Origin: Heterotrichella gracilis
Taxonomy: Eukaryota; Sar; Xanthophyceae; Tribonematales; Xanthonemataceae
Length of the DNA: 64,000 nt
Reading direction: 5' to 3'
NCBI GenBank assembly: GCA_032358255.1
Contig: JAULBX010007662.1
Coordinates: 55,893-119,892 of the forward strand
Position 1 is the stretch's first letter; each line of letters opens with the position of its first letter. Below the pieces are notes generated by a model. That model did no database searches and was not told where the DNA came from. It saw nothing but the letters and a program-made list of their open reading frames with translations. The translations under genes and the position numbers were made by a program. Shown here piece by piece: positions 1 to 11,726 of this stretch.

Positions 1-682
1 AGCAGTGACCCATTGGGTAGTGCATTAGGTAGTTTTGGACGCGCTGGTTGTTGATCTTGTGCTTGGTGAACTGGTTGAAGTACTGTGACAGTTTGCCATC
101 AAAAACTTGCCTTTTTAGGCATTGCCAATGCGGCATACGCCGAACTTGCATACAACTAAGGTAGCAGGAGCAAAGACGGACGTCTACTATTCCTAATTAT
201 ATGGTCGTTAGTGGTCTCTTGGTGGCGTCTAGACTGGAGGCACAAGTTGGGCACTACTGGATACCAGCATGCCTAAGGTCCTGACTGACAGCTTGCAAAC
301 ATTGAGGCTCGCCCTTACTCGCCGCCAGTCAAGTTGCCCACCGTCGAGCACAACACGCACTTATTTGCACTGATGCCATATTGCCTCGGAAACTTGTGTC
401 TAGTCGACCTAAATAGCGTTTCAAGTGCAAGGCTAGCCACGGTTGTATGCAGTCATGCTTGCTGCTTTCTCCACAGGCATGACCATAGTATGCCCAGGGG
501 CCAACCCAACTGGCTTCTCGGTGAGGCGTGGTTGACATAGCCTGTGATCACCTTTAGCTCGCAGCTAGCCAACAAAGACTGGCGCCAATGTGCTCCACTC
601 CATATCTAACCACAGTTGCTCCTCTGTCCTCATGCAGACACCCTTGGGAGGAGACACACCCCTGTTGGCAAGGCCTGCCGCA
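1..682. other. 5' flank of the receptor-like gene, no gene seen
   Basis: Short open frames on both strands have no splice-compatible neighbours and no recognisable protein character. Presumably this holds the promoter and 5' UTR of the gene starting at 683. I see no convincing TATA or repeat. Confidence 0.4.
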
Positions 683-3600
683 ATGGGCAGCCGGCACCCG
701 CACCGGCCCTTGTGGCCAGCGCTAGCGGTGCTTCTATGTCTCTGCACGCATACGTCAGGTATGGTGCCAGATCACTCAGCAGCCCTCAATCAGCTGGGAC
801 CACACTGCTGATTGGACCTTGGGTGCCCTCTGCACCTGCTTGTCAGACGCGTTTGTATCTCTGCCGCAAACATCGCGGGACACAAAGTACGAAAAGCTCT
901 GCTGGCTGCTACAGTGTAGCTAGCCATGCATCCTTGTCCTTCAAGTGGCCTTGGACACCTTGCTGGCCGTTGCCTCCCTCACACCCATGCAGCTGTGAAC
1001 TCGGCATTTTCTAAAGCTCAAGTGCCCCCGCAGGTCAAACAGTTTCAGAAGCTCAGCAGTCTGCCCTGGGGCTGCTGAAAGCAACCCTAGACCCTAGCGG
1101 GAACGGCCTAGACTGGAACCCTTCAACAGGGCACTGTACCTGGACAGGCATCACGTGCAATAGCAAGGGAGTAGTCACGGCAATGTGCGTGCCTGTTCCC
1201 GCGCATGCCTGACAGGCGGCAACCAGCAATGTCTGCGTTCCGCCTACATCATGCGCACTGTGTTGTTTCGAGCTTGGCATGTGGACATGGCAATTACACT
1301 GCCTTATATGCTGCATGCAATGAGGCATCTGTGCATGTTTGGGGTTGGGGCAACAAGGGATGGTCAGCATGTGTGTGTACCTTGGTGTCATCTAGCAACA
1401 GCAGTGCATGAGTTTAAACCACTGGCATCTGCCAACTTTGTATTTGCATGCACCAAGAATGCACTCAGCATGGCAGGCAAGGCCACATCATTTACGACGC
1501 CTTTGACACGCTGCTCTTACCTACTTCCGCATGCTGTTGCAGTGACGTGAGCGACAAGGGCCTCACCGGTGCCCTCCCATGGGACAGCAACCTCTGGAGC
1601 ACCCTGAGCACGGTGCAAACCCTCAATGTGGCGGGGAACCAGCTGGGGGGCTACCTGCCGCCGCAGCTGTCGTCCGCCACAAGCCTGACCACCTTCAGCG
1701 GCCAGGATAACAGCTTTGCGGGGCCGCTGCCCTCCACGTGGGGCAGCATGCCTAACTTGCAGACCGTGAACCTGGCCAACAACCAGATCACGGGGTCGGT
1801 TCCATCCTCATGGAGCGCCATCAGCAGTGTGTAAGTGCAGGCGGTCGGATCGCATGGGCAGTCACCATACATGTCATGATTTATAGCTACATCAAGTATG
1901 CATCTTCCCAGAGCAAGCACTTTCCCAGCACAGCAGGATGGCGTAGCGTCTATCACATGGAAGGTGCGCGTGGCCTTGGGAGGTGGTGCTACTGGCACAG
2001 CCCAATACACTGTCTGCCGGGTGGCAGTGCCCCAGCATGTGAATTCCACAAATGCACCAAGCTTTACTAGCTTTGTAGGGTGGCAATCATGCCACTGACA
2101 TCCCCCACCAGCATATACATGCAATCCATGCATTGTAAACATGCACGATTGTAGGAAACGCTTGGCAAAGCACCAGTGCCAACAGGGCCTCTCAAATGCC
2201 GCAGGAATGTGGGGGGCAACACCAACACCTGCGACAACTACCCCACCTCCCCGGGGTGCGGCACCACCCCACCAGCGCCCGAGAAATCCCCCTCCACCAC
2301 ACCCACCACCAGCCCACCCGGTGGCAACGGCATCAACACAATCACAAACATCCCGCCAAATTTCCTGGCGGAGAAACCCCCCCCCCCAGCACAAGCACCA
2401 GCTCCAGCTGTGGCAAAATCTCCACCCCCCAAGGCGCTCCCCAAGAACCCACCACCACTGGCCAAGCCAATCATAAAAAACCCGCCACCAGTGGTGAAAC
2501 CGCTTCCTAAGAGCCCACCACCGGTGGCGAAACCTCTCCCCAAGAGCCCGCCACCGGTGGTGAAACCCCTCCCCAAGAAACCCCCGCCAGTGGTCAAGCC
2601 CCTGCCCAAGAATCCCCCGCCGGTGGTGAAACCCCTGCCCAAGAATCCCCCACCAGTGAAGCCCCTCCCCAAGCCATCCCCGCCGCTGAAGCCGTTGCCC
2701 CTAAAGGCACCGCCCCCCAAGAAGGTCGTCCCATTGAAGCGCCCACCTCCTGCAATCCCGGCAATCCCTGCGCCAGAGATAGCGCCCATAGCCCCAGCCC
2801 CAGCGCCCATAGCCCCCGCCCCGGCTATAGCCCCCGCCCCGGCCATGGCCCCCGCCCCAGAACCTGACTACATCTGGGTAGAGGTCCCGGCGCCCGCCCC
2901 TTCTGACCTCATCGCCCCTGCGCCAGCCTTTGAGTTTGCGCCCGCCCCCGCGCCAGCCTTTGAAATCGCTCCCGCACCTGCGCCCTATGTCGAGGCCCCC
3001 ACATTCGCCCCCCTCATTGCGCCGGCACCGGCATTTTATGAGGCCCCGGCGCCTGCCCCCTTTTTCGAGGAGGCACCTGCCCCGGCCCCGGTGTATGAAG
3101 GTGCGTGCGGATGGTGGTGGTGGGCGGGGATGCATGCTATACATCTGTCACTCCTTGTGGGGATGGCGTTCATCCTCGCACTCATTGAGTGTCCATGGAA
3201 TACGCGATGGCCAGCGTTGCAATGTGACCTCAACAGTTTCATGCGCTTTGTGCAGCCTTGGTGGTGTGACGGCATCCGGCAATGCGCTCATGGAAAGCAC
3301 CTGGCATTGCATGTGCATGCTTGAATGATGCAATTTGGCTGTGCTGCAGCGCCCGCTTTCGACCCCACCAGCTGCATGACCTAGTTGCTCACCACCATGA
3401 AAGCATGTCACACTGCATGACTCTTGTGCAATGCATGGGATGCTGCAAGCCATCTCGCATGGCGAATGGCTGGTGTTGCCTCACATGCTGTTTGCCTGAC
3501 GTCTCGACACCCCTCCTCCCTTGCAGCCCCTCTCAACCCACCACCACTGTTCCCACCCCCGCGCTTCCCTCCCCCCCGCATTCCCATCAAGCCTCCCAGC

Positions 3601-6600
3601 AAGCCCCCAGCAAAGCCACCAGCGCACCCACCAGCAAACCCCCCCGCACACCCCCCGGCACACCCACCAGCACACCCACCAGCACACCCACCACCGCACC
3701 CACCTCCACCATTCCCGCCACCACCATCCCCACCACCGCCGTCCCCGCCACCACCCGTCCCAGTACCCCTCCCAGCACCCACCATTGCCCCAGCGCCTGA
3801 GATCTCCCCAGCACCGGCACCAACACCTGTCAGACCCTCCGAGGGTCTTGACTTCAACTTCACACTCAATGGTGTGAACCTGGACTCTGAAACCCTATTC
3901 AAGGTCATTTTTTTGGCCACATGCTGAAAAAAACCGATTCAGCACGCATATGGTTGCAACCTGTGCCTGTTCCAATTGAGCCCTCCCGAGGCAATTGCCC
4001 TCGTGCCGTGGCCCAGACCATTGGCCACCAGTATCACAGAATAGAGCATAATAATTGATGGGTGTCCGCCGTAGCAATTTCTTGTCATATGCCACTCCGG
4101 GGATGGGCGTTGTCCTGCTCACGATGACGTGCACACCCTCCCCCTGCAAACCATCACCATGCTCTTAACCTTGTAGGCGTCAGCCCTGCCCAGGCCAACC
4201 AGCAGTCGGCGGCTGTGGCCGCCACCCTGGCCCAGGTCACAGGGGCGCCACCCGAGGAGGTGTTTGTGGATGGGGCAGCGCCGGTGGCTGCCGGCACCAG
4301 GCGCCGCGCCATGCTGGAGCGGCTGGCGATGGAGGGCCAGGTGGCGGGTGGAGAGAACACCGGTAGGGTTTTGGCGCGCGTGATTCGGGTCAGGATGGCA
4401 CTGGAGGGCTTAGGGTTTGCCACTAGGGTTTTGGCGGAATAGTGCATGGGGATTCACCTTGGGCGGCATGCTAGTGCTTTGTGAGGTGCAACCAGGGCCA
4501 GTGGTCTGTGCCCTGCTGGCAGTGGCAGCATAGTTGGCATGCCTGTTTCAGTTGTGCGGCGCCCACACACCATTTGATCATCCGCCTCCTGTTCACCCCC
4601 TTGTGTTACCACCTGCACTGTCCCAGGAGCATACCGGGGCACACCACCCACCAGACACGCGCCACTCGCAGCACATTACAGCACAGGGCACGGACCACAG
4701 CACATCAATGACATCACTCTTTCAACCGGATTTCATGATGTCAACACATCACACCTGCATCCCATGGAAACACTAGATATCGCATTTGCACACTACCGCC
4801 TGACTGACTGCAAATCTGGCTGTGCGGCGGGAATGCATGTAGCTAACCAACAATCCCACCTGCAGATGACATGCCCGTCCTCCTCACATCGGATGACGCC
4901 CTTGCCTTCTCCCGGCCTGGCCCCCGGCGCCTGCTGCAAGCCACAAACCCTACTGCAGCTGTGAGTTCCTTCGTAGGGTCTGCGGATCCACAGGCAGTCC
5001 AAGCAGCCATCCAGCAGTCGGTTAATGACGGCACCTTCGACACCTCACTGGCAGCAAATGGGCTGAACAACGTGCAGATTGACCCTAATTCGCTGAAGTT
5101 TGGACTGGTGCGTGGTGGCAGTGGTGAGGGTAGTGCTGCATGTACATGGGTGGCGTTCCCAGCTGCTGCCGCATGGATGCTTGATGCCACAATAATGACC
5201 AGCCTGGTATGTTAGTTACCAATTTGGTTTGGTTGTGCATTGGTGCTGAAGAGGGTGCATGGAGCGCGCCTGACCAGTGTTCACACACAACTACAGTGGC
5301 CATTGCAATGGGGTCAAAAGTGGCACTGTTTAATGGAACCTGCAAGTATTGCAGAGCCTTTGGGGTATTGTTCCTGACCCTCCTGCCAGTTTCTCACAAG
5401 CGCACCTTCCATGCAGGTTGGCATCACTTTGTCGCCCCCCCCTGTGGCTGCACCGCCACCACCGCCGCCTCCCCCTGCCGGCAGCAGCACCAACATCGGC
5501 ATGATCGTGGGTATTGTGGCTGGTGTGGTGGTTGGCATACTCATCCTCCTTGCGATCATCTGGCTGGTGAGTGGTGGAGGGTGATCATGGGGGATGATCG
5601 GTTGTAAGATGAAGTCTGATAAATGCCCTGCCAATTTTCATTGTGATCATCCGGGTGGTATGTGGTGGAGGGAGAGTGTGGGTGGATAGAACTTGAGGGA
5701 TGGTTGTCTGTTGTGATGTGATTGGTGGGAGGTTTGTCCACGCTGTGGGTGAGTGACGGCTGTCAAACGATTGACAGCTGGTCATTGCGTTGAGTCTGCT
5801 CGATCCTGGCGCGCCTTCTAGCCAAAGGTTGTGTTGTGCACCTGGGATCGACAGGGTACCAGGGTCAATATGAGACTATCCCAGCCATGCAGCCAGATTT
5901 ACAATCAGCCTTGCACATGCGGCACCCAGGCACAATGGGGAAGCATATAGTGCACAGTAGACCATCAACCCAGGCGGCATCCAAGCACTCTCCTCCCGGC
6001 GTGGCCACACCCTTTAGGGTCTAGCCTTAAACCCTAGGGTTTGTCAATCTGAGTGGTGTCTCTCACCCTTTCCCCCAGGTGCGGCGGAGGCGCAACACCG
6101 AGTACTACGACGACGATTCCGAATACACCGCCAAGGGCAAGCGCCTGCGCACCTCAGAAACCGACTCCTCCGAGGAAGAATCCAGCGACGAGGAGTCCAG
6201 CGAGGCGTCGGAATCCACCGAGGAGGATTCCACTGAAGAGGAGGAGGAGGAGGACGACGATGATGATGAGGGGTCGCAGGTTGCGCTGGCCACGGCCAAG
6301 AGCAGCAGCAGGGGGGAGGAGTGGGAGGTCATTCCGGTGGTGGCGGAGAAGCAGAGCATGGTGAGGGGTAGGAGAGGGGCGCAACGGGCATGTCGGATTA
6401 TGTCATGGATGTGTTCTAGTATGGGGATGGGTTTGTTTTGGTAAAAGCCCCAGAATGGGTTTGTTTTTGGTGTAAGCTCTGCACCAAAGGAGTTGGAGGT
6501 TAGCCCAGTTGGGGGCGGAGAAGCAGAGCATGGTGAGGGGGTTGGAGAGGGGGAGCAATGGCATGACTGCTTGCAGGCATTTATGTTGCGATTGATCAAC

Positions 6601-9600
6601 TGGCGGGATCACAAGAACACCCTGCTTGGTGGTGCATGACGACATTTCCGAAAACCAATGAACCCTGGAACCCTAACCTAACCCTCATTGGATCCCCACT
6701 GCAGACTGCCTCCAGCTCCCCTTACTACAAGGGGAGCGCATCAATGAAGTCAAGCCCACCACCAAACCCCCCGGCAGCAGCAGCAGCAGCAGTAGCAGCC
6801 ACCGCCGCCGCAGCCACCGCCACTGCAGCCACGGTTGCAAGAAGCGCATCCAACCGCACCACCACCGCCACCACCACCCCACCAGCCAGGACCGCGTCCG
6901 GGCGCACCACCACCACCCCACCACCACCCACCAGGACCGCATCCGGGCGCACCACCACACCCACCACCACCACCACCACCCCACCAGCAGCAGCACCCGC
7001 ACGAAGCGCATCCGCTCGCACAGCCACCTCCGCAGCGGCCGCAGCGGCCCGCATCAGCGCAGCGCGTGCCAACTCAGGCGGCTTGGGCGTTGCCAGGAGC
7101 GCTTCAGGCAGGACCACCACGGTGGTGACCCAGGGGAGCGCGGCAGCGAAGAGCGCGGGGGCAGGAGCTGCAGGTGGGGATTGGAAAAAACGTTGGAAAT
7201 ACACGACAGCCGGCCTCTGCACTCGCATTGCATTGCAGTTGCAATCCTTTGTTTTGAACCTGCAGTCGCATCTAACTTCACATATGTGGAAGAGACAGGC
7301 TGAGGGCGCCTGCACGCCTGCAGTTGCATTTGACTCGCATTTGTTGGATGAAACATTCTGAGAGCGTTCAACACGCCACTTTGCCTGCAGTTGGTGGCGC
7401 CGCAGTGGGTGGCGCCGCAGTGGGCGCCGCAGCGGTCGCGGCCGCCGTGCGCACCCCCAGCCGCCGCACCTCCAACCCCTTCGATGACAGCCCCGTGTCA
7501 GCCGCAGCCGCCGTGACCCCCACCAATGGTGAGGTGGTGGACAGCCCGCCCCTGACGGCGCGCTCCGCCCGGCTCAAGGGTGCGGATGCGGCGCTCAACT
7601 CGGCGCAGGGCAGCCTGGGGTCCTTCCATGTGGCAGGTGAGGGCTAAACCCGAATCCTAAGACCTAAATCCTAAGACCTGAATCGTTGGACCTAAACCCT
7701 GAGACTTGGAACCTGAGGCAGCCTGGGCTCTTTCCACGTGGCAGGTGGGGAATGCCGTATTTGATCAGTTTCACCTATCATTGGGTATAGAAGTGACATG
7801 CTACATTTTTATATGCATTTGAACTAGCCCAGGCTTGACAACAGCCGATGAAGTTTAGGTATGTGCACCATAAGTCGCAGCGTTGCACACACAAAGCATG
7901 CAGGGTTAGACATGCCCATATAATGTGTAAGCAGGCATATACTTCACAAACATGAGGTCATATGAACATGATGTGTGTACCCAGTTGGTATTTCAAGGTG
8001 AAGTGGCAAGTAAAGAACAGCATGTGCCTGTGAAGTGTAACCCCTGAATTCAACCCTGGCCTTGACATTAAGCCCTTCCCACGCCAGGGGGCGACAGCAC
8101 GGACAGCGACGAGAGTGAGTTCAGTGCGGAGTCAAACAACTCGTTCAAATCGGCTGGTGGCCAGTCGGTGGCCTCCGCAACGTCGTTCAGGTCCGCCCAA
8201 TCAGCAGGCGGCGCTTCCTACAGATCCGCTGGATCATTCAAGTAAGTATTATCCCCAGGACCAACCATGATCCCTAGCAAACCAGCCCCGGTGTAAGCTT
8301 TCCTCCAAATCAATTCAATTATAAATGCATGGCCACAGAAACGTAAGGGCTCAGTAGGCAACACCCACATGTCAGCCTGTACCTTCCAGCATTCCCCATG
8401 CCTAGAAGCACGCTATGGCCATATTGCAATGTTGTGTATATCAAAATCCTGCACACTTGCGCCACCTCTTGGAATGGGCCGATGGCACCCCCCCCCAGGA
8501 ATTGGCAGACACCCAATTGCTCCTGGTCAACCCTTACAACCATGCAACACAAGCACGCCCCCTTCTTCTGCCTGTTCATGCAGCAAATCATTGCACAAAA
8601 TGATGTAAAACCCTTTCTTATATCTGCATCCCTCCCAACAGGAGCGCCACCTCCGGCGCCACCCGCACCAGCAGCCAGGGAGCAGGGCGCAGCCAGCCCA
8701 CCCAGGCGCAGCTGGCCATCGCCCGCGCAGCACTGACGCGGTCGCCATCGGACTCTGGCAAGTCGGCCATGAACAGCGCAAGGTATGGCCATAATTTGTG
8801 GGTACTAAAAAAGGAAATAGAAATAGGGCTTTTAAAGCAATTCTGGAAGTCAGCTATGAACAGCGCAAGGTATGGGAAGGGGTTGAAGCCCTTACGCAGG
8901 GATGGTGCCATGGGTCATGCAGTGCCAGTGTGGAGATACAGCGCCAATGAAGAAAACAGCGGCTGGTCTGAATGCCATACAGTATGATGCTGAATGTGCA
9001 TGTATCTTAGCAGCTAACAGTGCTGATGTTAGTTCTTGGCATCATCAGTATCCAGGAAACAAACGCGCTCAAATTGGGAATCTACCTTGTCCAGGATGAT
9101 CGCAATGAGTATCATTTTGTAAACGATGATTATGATCATAAATATCAATGATGAATCCTATGATGTCATATCCAATTGAACACAGCCCTGCTGCAGCCTG
9201 CGCCACCTTGACTCGAATCATCATTAATGATCATCAAAACCAGTAACGATTTCATGTGATCTCACATTTAATTGAACACGGCCCTGCTGCAGGTCCGACC
9301 GCCACCTTGACTCTGGCATGAGCAATGTGAGCAGCCATGCCATTGGGCACGATGTCGACCTTACATCGGATGAGGACAATGCGCCACCGGGGAAGTCGCC
9401 CATATGTGCGTACAAACCCAACATCAAACTACTTCAAGTTTGAATTTACTTTGTAAGATACCTGCTGCATTTACAATGCAACCTATGGGGAGTATGATTT
9501 ATGGCAGTTTTTTGCGTTTTCCATTGTCCTGCCGAAATGTGGTGTCTTGTTGCGCGACATGGGCACTTCACCCCTCTGGCTGTATGTGTAAGATTAAGCA

Positions 9601-9899
9601 AAGCAAAGCCTCGCCAACCCTTTCACCCTCATTCCCATCCCTTTTCCGTCACCCACATCCCCCCCCTTGCCCCCGCAGATGGCGCCAACCCGCTGTACAC
9701 CACAGGCAGCGACATCATGTCCACTGCAGACAGCGACGCAGGCAGGCAGCGCAACCCGCTCTTTGACACGAGCGGGAGCACTGGGATCGCGGTCAACACC
9801 GCAGGCAACCCGCTCTACGGCACCCAGCAGAGCGACATCCTCAGCACGGGGGGGTCGGAACAGGGGAAGAACCCTCTGTACGAAAGGGCGGGCCGCTGA
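683..9899 (+). CDS. LRR and proline-rich single-pass membrane receptor-like protein with NPLY tail
   Basis: Exons: 683-758, 1034-1184, 1543-1830, 2205-3100, 3527-3871, 4177-4362, 4866-5107, 5417-5566, 6079-6360, 6705-7173, 7391-7636, 8088-8241, 8642-8782, 9293-9405, 9679-9899. All phases agree and the product is 1319 aa. Residues 1-25 are a signal peptide (WPALAVLLCLC core). Residues 26-75 match the plant LRRNT_2 cap (W..S..HCTWTGITC). About four LRRs follow to residue ~172 (NLQTVNLANNQITG), closed by a NTNTC cap. Residues ~180-585 are SPPPV.KPLPK, PAPAP and HPPA repeats typical of hydroxyproline-rich wall proteins. Residues ~570-728 are a membrane-proximal domain containing PRRLLQ. The membrane helix is at ~753-778 (IVAGVVVGILILLAIIWL), then VRRRR, an acidic Ser/Glu/Asp run, a long Ala/Thr/Ser-rich disordered tail, and four NPL(Y/F) motifs in the last 75 residues. 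There is no kinase. Inference: a surface sensor or wall anchor with adaptor-docking motifs. The function is unknown. Confidence 0.85.
6344..6561 (+). repeat. Intronic copy of exon 9 tail plus splice donor
   Basis: The last bases of exon 9 and its donor (6344-6390, junction 6360/6361, core AAGCAGAGCATGGTGAGG) recur 172 bp downstream at 6515-6561 (junction-equivalent 6532/6533). The following GGAGAGGGG-type sequence is also repeated. The copy lies inside the intron and keeps an intact GTGAGG donor. Confidence 0.85.
7609..7748 (+). repeat. Intronic copy of exon 11 tail plus splice donor
   Basis: The end of exon 11 (7609-7640, GGCAGCCTGGGGTCCTTCC then GTGGCAG/gt) is repeated with a few substitutions at 7717-7748, offset 108 bp. 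The copy keeps GTGGCAG/gtgggg. Degenerate CCTAA-type motifs fill the space between the copies. Confidence 0.85.
8760..8878 (+). repeat. Intronic copy of exon 13 tail plus splice donor
   Basis: Exon 13 ends with ATGAACAGCGCAAG/gtatgg at 8782/8783. The same 20 bases recur at 8857-8876 (junction-equivalent 8870/8871), 88 bp downstream within the intron. Confidence 0.85.
9168..9315 (+). repeat. Upstream copy of exon 14 acceptor and exon head
   Basis: The acceptor region of exon 14 (9263-9313: AATTGAACACGGCCCTGCTGCAG, then CGCCACCTTGACTC) has a diverged copy at about 9168-9215 with its own CTGCTGCAG, offset 96 bp. The copy sits in the intron just upstream of the real acceptor and could act as a competing 3' splice site. 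Confidence 0.75.
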
Positions 9900-10210
9900 G
9901 GCAGCCGCTGGGGGAAGGGTTTTGTGTGAGCAGGGGCAGTGGGGCAGGGATTTGTGTTGGGTTGGGGGCATGCAGTCACAGGGGCAGGTGGCTCAGGTTG
10001 AGGGAGAGTTGGCACCCAGCAGAGACACATTGTGAACTGAGGGAGTCCGAACAGGGGATGAAACCCCTGTATGAAAGGGCAGGCAGGAGACAGCTGTTGG
10101 GGAGACCTGTTCTTCATGAGCAGGGCAGTCGAGGGTTGGGGCGCAGAAATGCGCTGGGTGCCGGGCATGCAGGCGCGGGGTCAGCTGGCTGGGGTGGGGT
10201 CAGTTGGCAC
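9818..10210 (+). repeat. 193-bp tandem duplication of the terminal exon and 3' UTR
   Basis: Two diverged direct copies start at 9818 and 10011, both opening GGCACCCAGCAGAG. The first copy covers the end of the last exon, the stop codon at 9897-9899 and following UTR. The second is wholly downstream of the stop, yet in one frame it still spells a variant of the C terminus (K-PLYERAGR). A third copy begins with GGCACAGCAG near 10206 and quickly decays. Confidence 0.8.
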
Positions 10211-11726
10211 AGCAGCCATTGCTGTTGGGTGATGACATTTACGGCTTGGCCCATGTCAACTTGTAGGTTTAGCGGAGGGTGGTAGATTGGTGGTGTTTGG
10301 CAGGGGAGTGCAACAACTACATAGAAGTTCAGGATCCTTGCGCTCCTGAGGGTGTGGCTCGTTTCTCCTTAAGCGTGATCCAGCTGTTTGTATTGAATCT
10401 CAAGCCTAGCCCAGTTTTGCGCCTACAGCCCAGTTTCGCGCTTACTATTTGCTCCACTATGCTTGGGCCCCAGCGGTTGGGTGGGCTGGGCTCCTGCAAT
10501 GGAGACCCGGGCATCTGACAAGGTGATCCAGCCCAGGAGCCCAGCCGCCGGATCATGATCCACACCTTCAGTGTCTGTTTCTCTTTTTCCGGATATTTTT
10601 TTCGAAGATGTTTGCTTAAGACCATGGCGTCCCATCAATGACGTGGACTTGTGCAAATGACCCAGACACCCAGCTTGAGCCATGTATTTATCACATCAAC
10701 TTGATGTTGCAGCGGCAGTCTGGGAATTGCAGCTGATTTAGCTGAAAGGTCAGTAATTAGGTAGAACATAATCATTGATTTGACAAAGGGCCGGTACACA
10801 TGTGGGTGAGTCAAACCGTAATGTATGTTGTCAGATGCTGCCAATGGCGCATCCGACTCGGCAATGATGGGCAATATTGGCTACATAGCTCGACTCCAAT
10901 GAATTTCAGTCTGGCAGCAATTTGAATTTCCCGCGAAAACTAATTTCATATCCACTGCAGTGGTGGGGCACCTGTGAGAATTTCCCGGCTTTTCAACCGC
11001 CACCCCGCCATGATGGGCCCACCGGTGTTCCGAACGGCAGCAACCGTGGCAAACTGTTCACAAATTGAATGTAATAGGCCTATGAGGGTTACAGCTTCAA
11101 CAAATATATTGTGACAATTGAGGAGCAACCCGGACTGGTTTTAACCAGTCAGTTACTGATTCAGTTCAGAACAAGCTCTGAGTCACGGCGCCTGCAGTTG
11201 TACCCCATATACCCAAGCTACAACCCCCGCATTGCAAAGAAATTGGGTCAGCTTTTGGACCACACGCACACTTCTTGCCGTAGAACACCCAGCAGCCCAC
11301 ATACGCACAGCACCATCAGGCCCCTCCTCTGCAACTGTTGCAGCCTTGGGTACAAATCAATTGGCAGCTGGTCATGGCATTGCCACGAAATAAAGAACTT
11401 CACACATTTTTTTCTGGGCGCAACAGGTACTGGTGGTCAACACATTGATATTGAGAGGGAAAAAAACTAGAAAACATAAAGAAAATGTTGAAATCTTGAG
11501 AAATTGGGTGGGTGCACGCCATTCACTTTCGGTACAGTGCACCAGGGTCGCATGCGACTTGCCCACACCTTTTGTATATCTATGCAAGAAGTAGCTCTGG
11601 AAAAAGGAATCTCCAATAAAAGTGCCAAAAATAGAACTGCTTTACGCCGCCAGTGCAAGGCTGCCCCGAGACCTGGCTGTATTGCTGAATAATCAACTCA
11701 GTGCTTGCCGATACAACCATACCCCT
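10211..11726. other. Intergenic, no gene seen
   Basis: Convergent gap between the receptor-like gene and the methyltransferase. Open frames are short and not protein-like. It should hold both 3' ends. Confidence 0.5.

Noticed and set aside
2238-2846. Long minus-strand Gly-rich open frame
   Set aside because: It is the antisense shadow of the Pro-rich stalk exon, since CCX codons read as GGX on the other strand. Splice phases fix the plus strand as coding.
3903-3910. Donor AAG/gtcatt for exon 5 of the receptor-like gene
   Set aside because: Wrong phase for the next exon. The donor AATG/gtgtga at 3871 gives FTLNGVSPAQ in frame.
6105-6599. Minus-strand frame with a poly-Ser run
   Set aside because: Antisense of the acidic Ser/Glu/Asp segment of exon 9; the plus strand has the splice-consistent frame.
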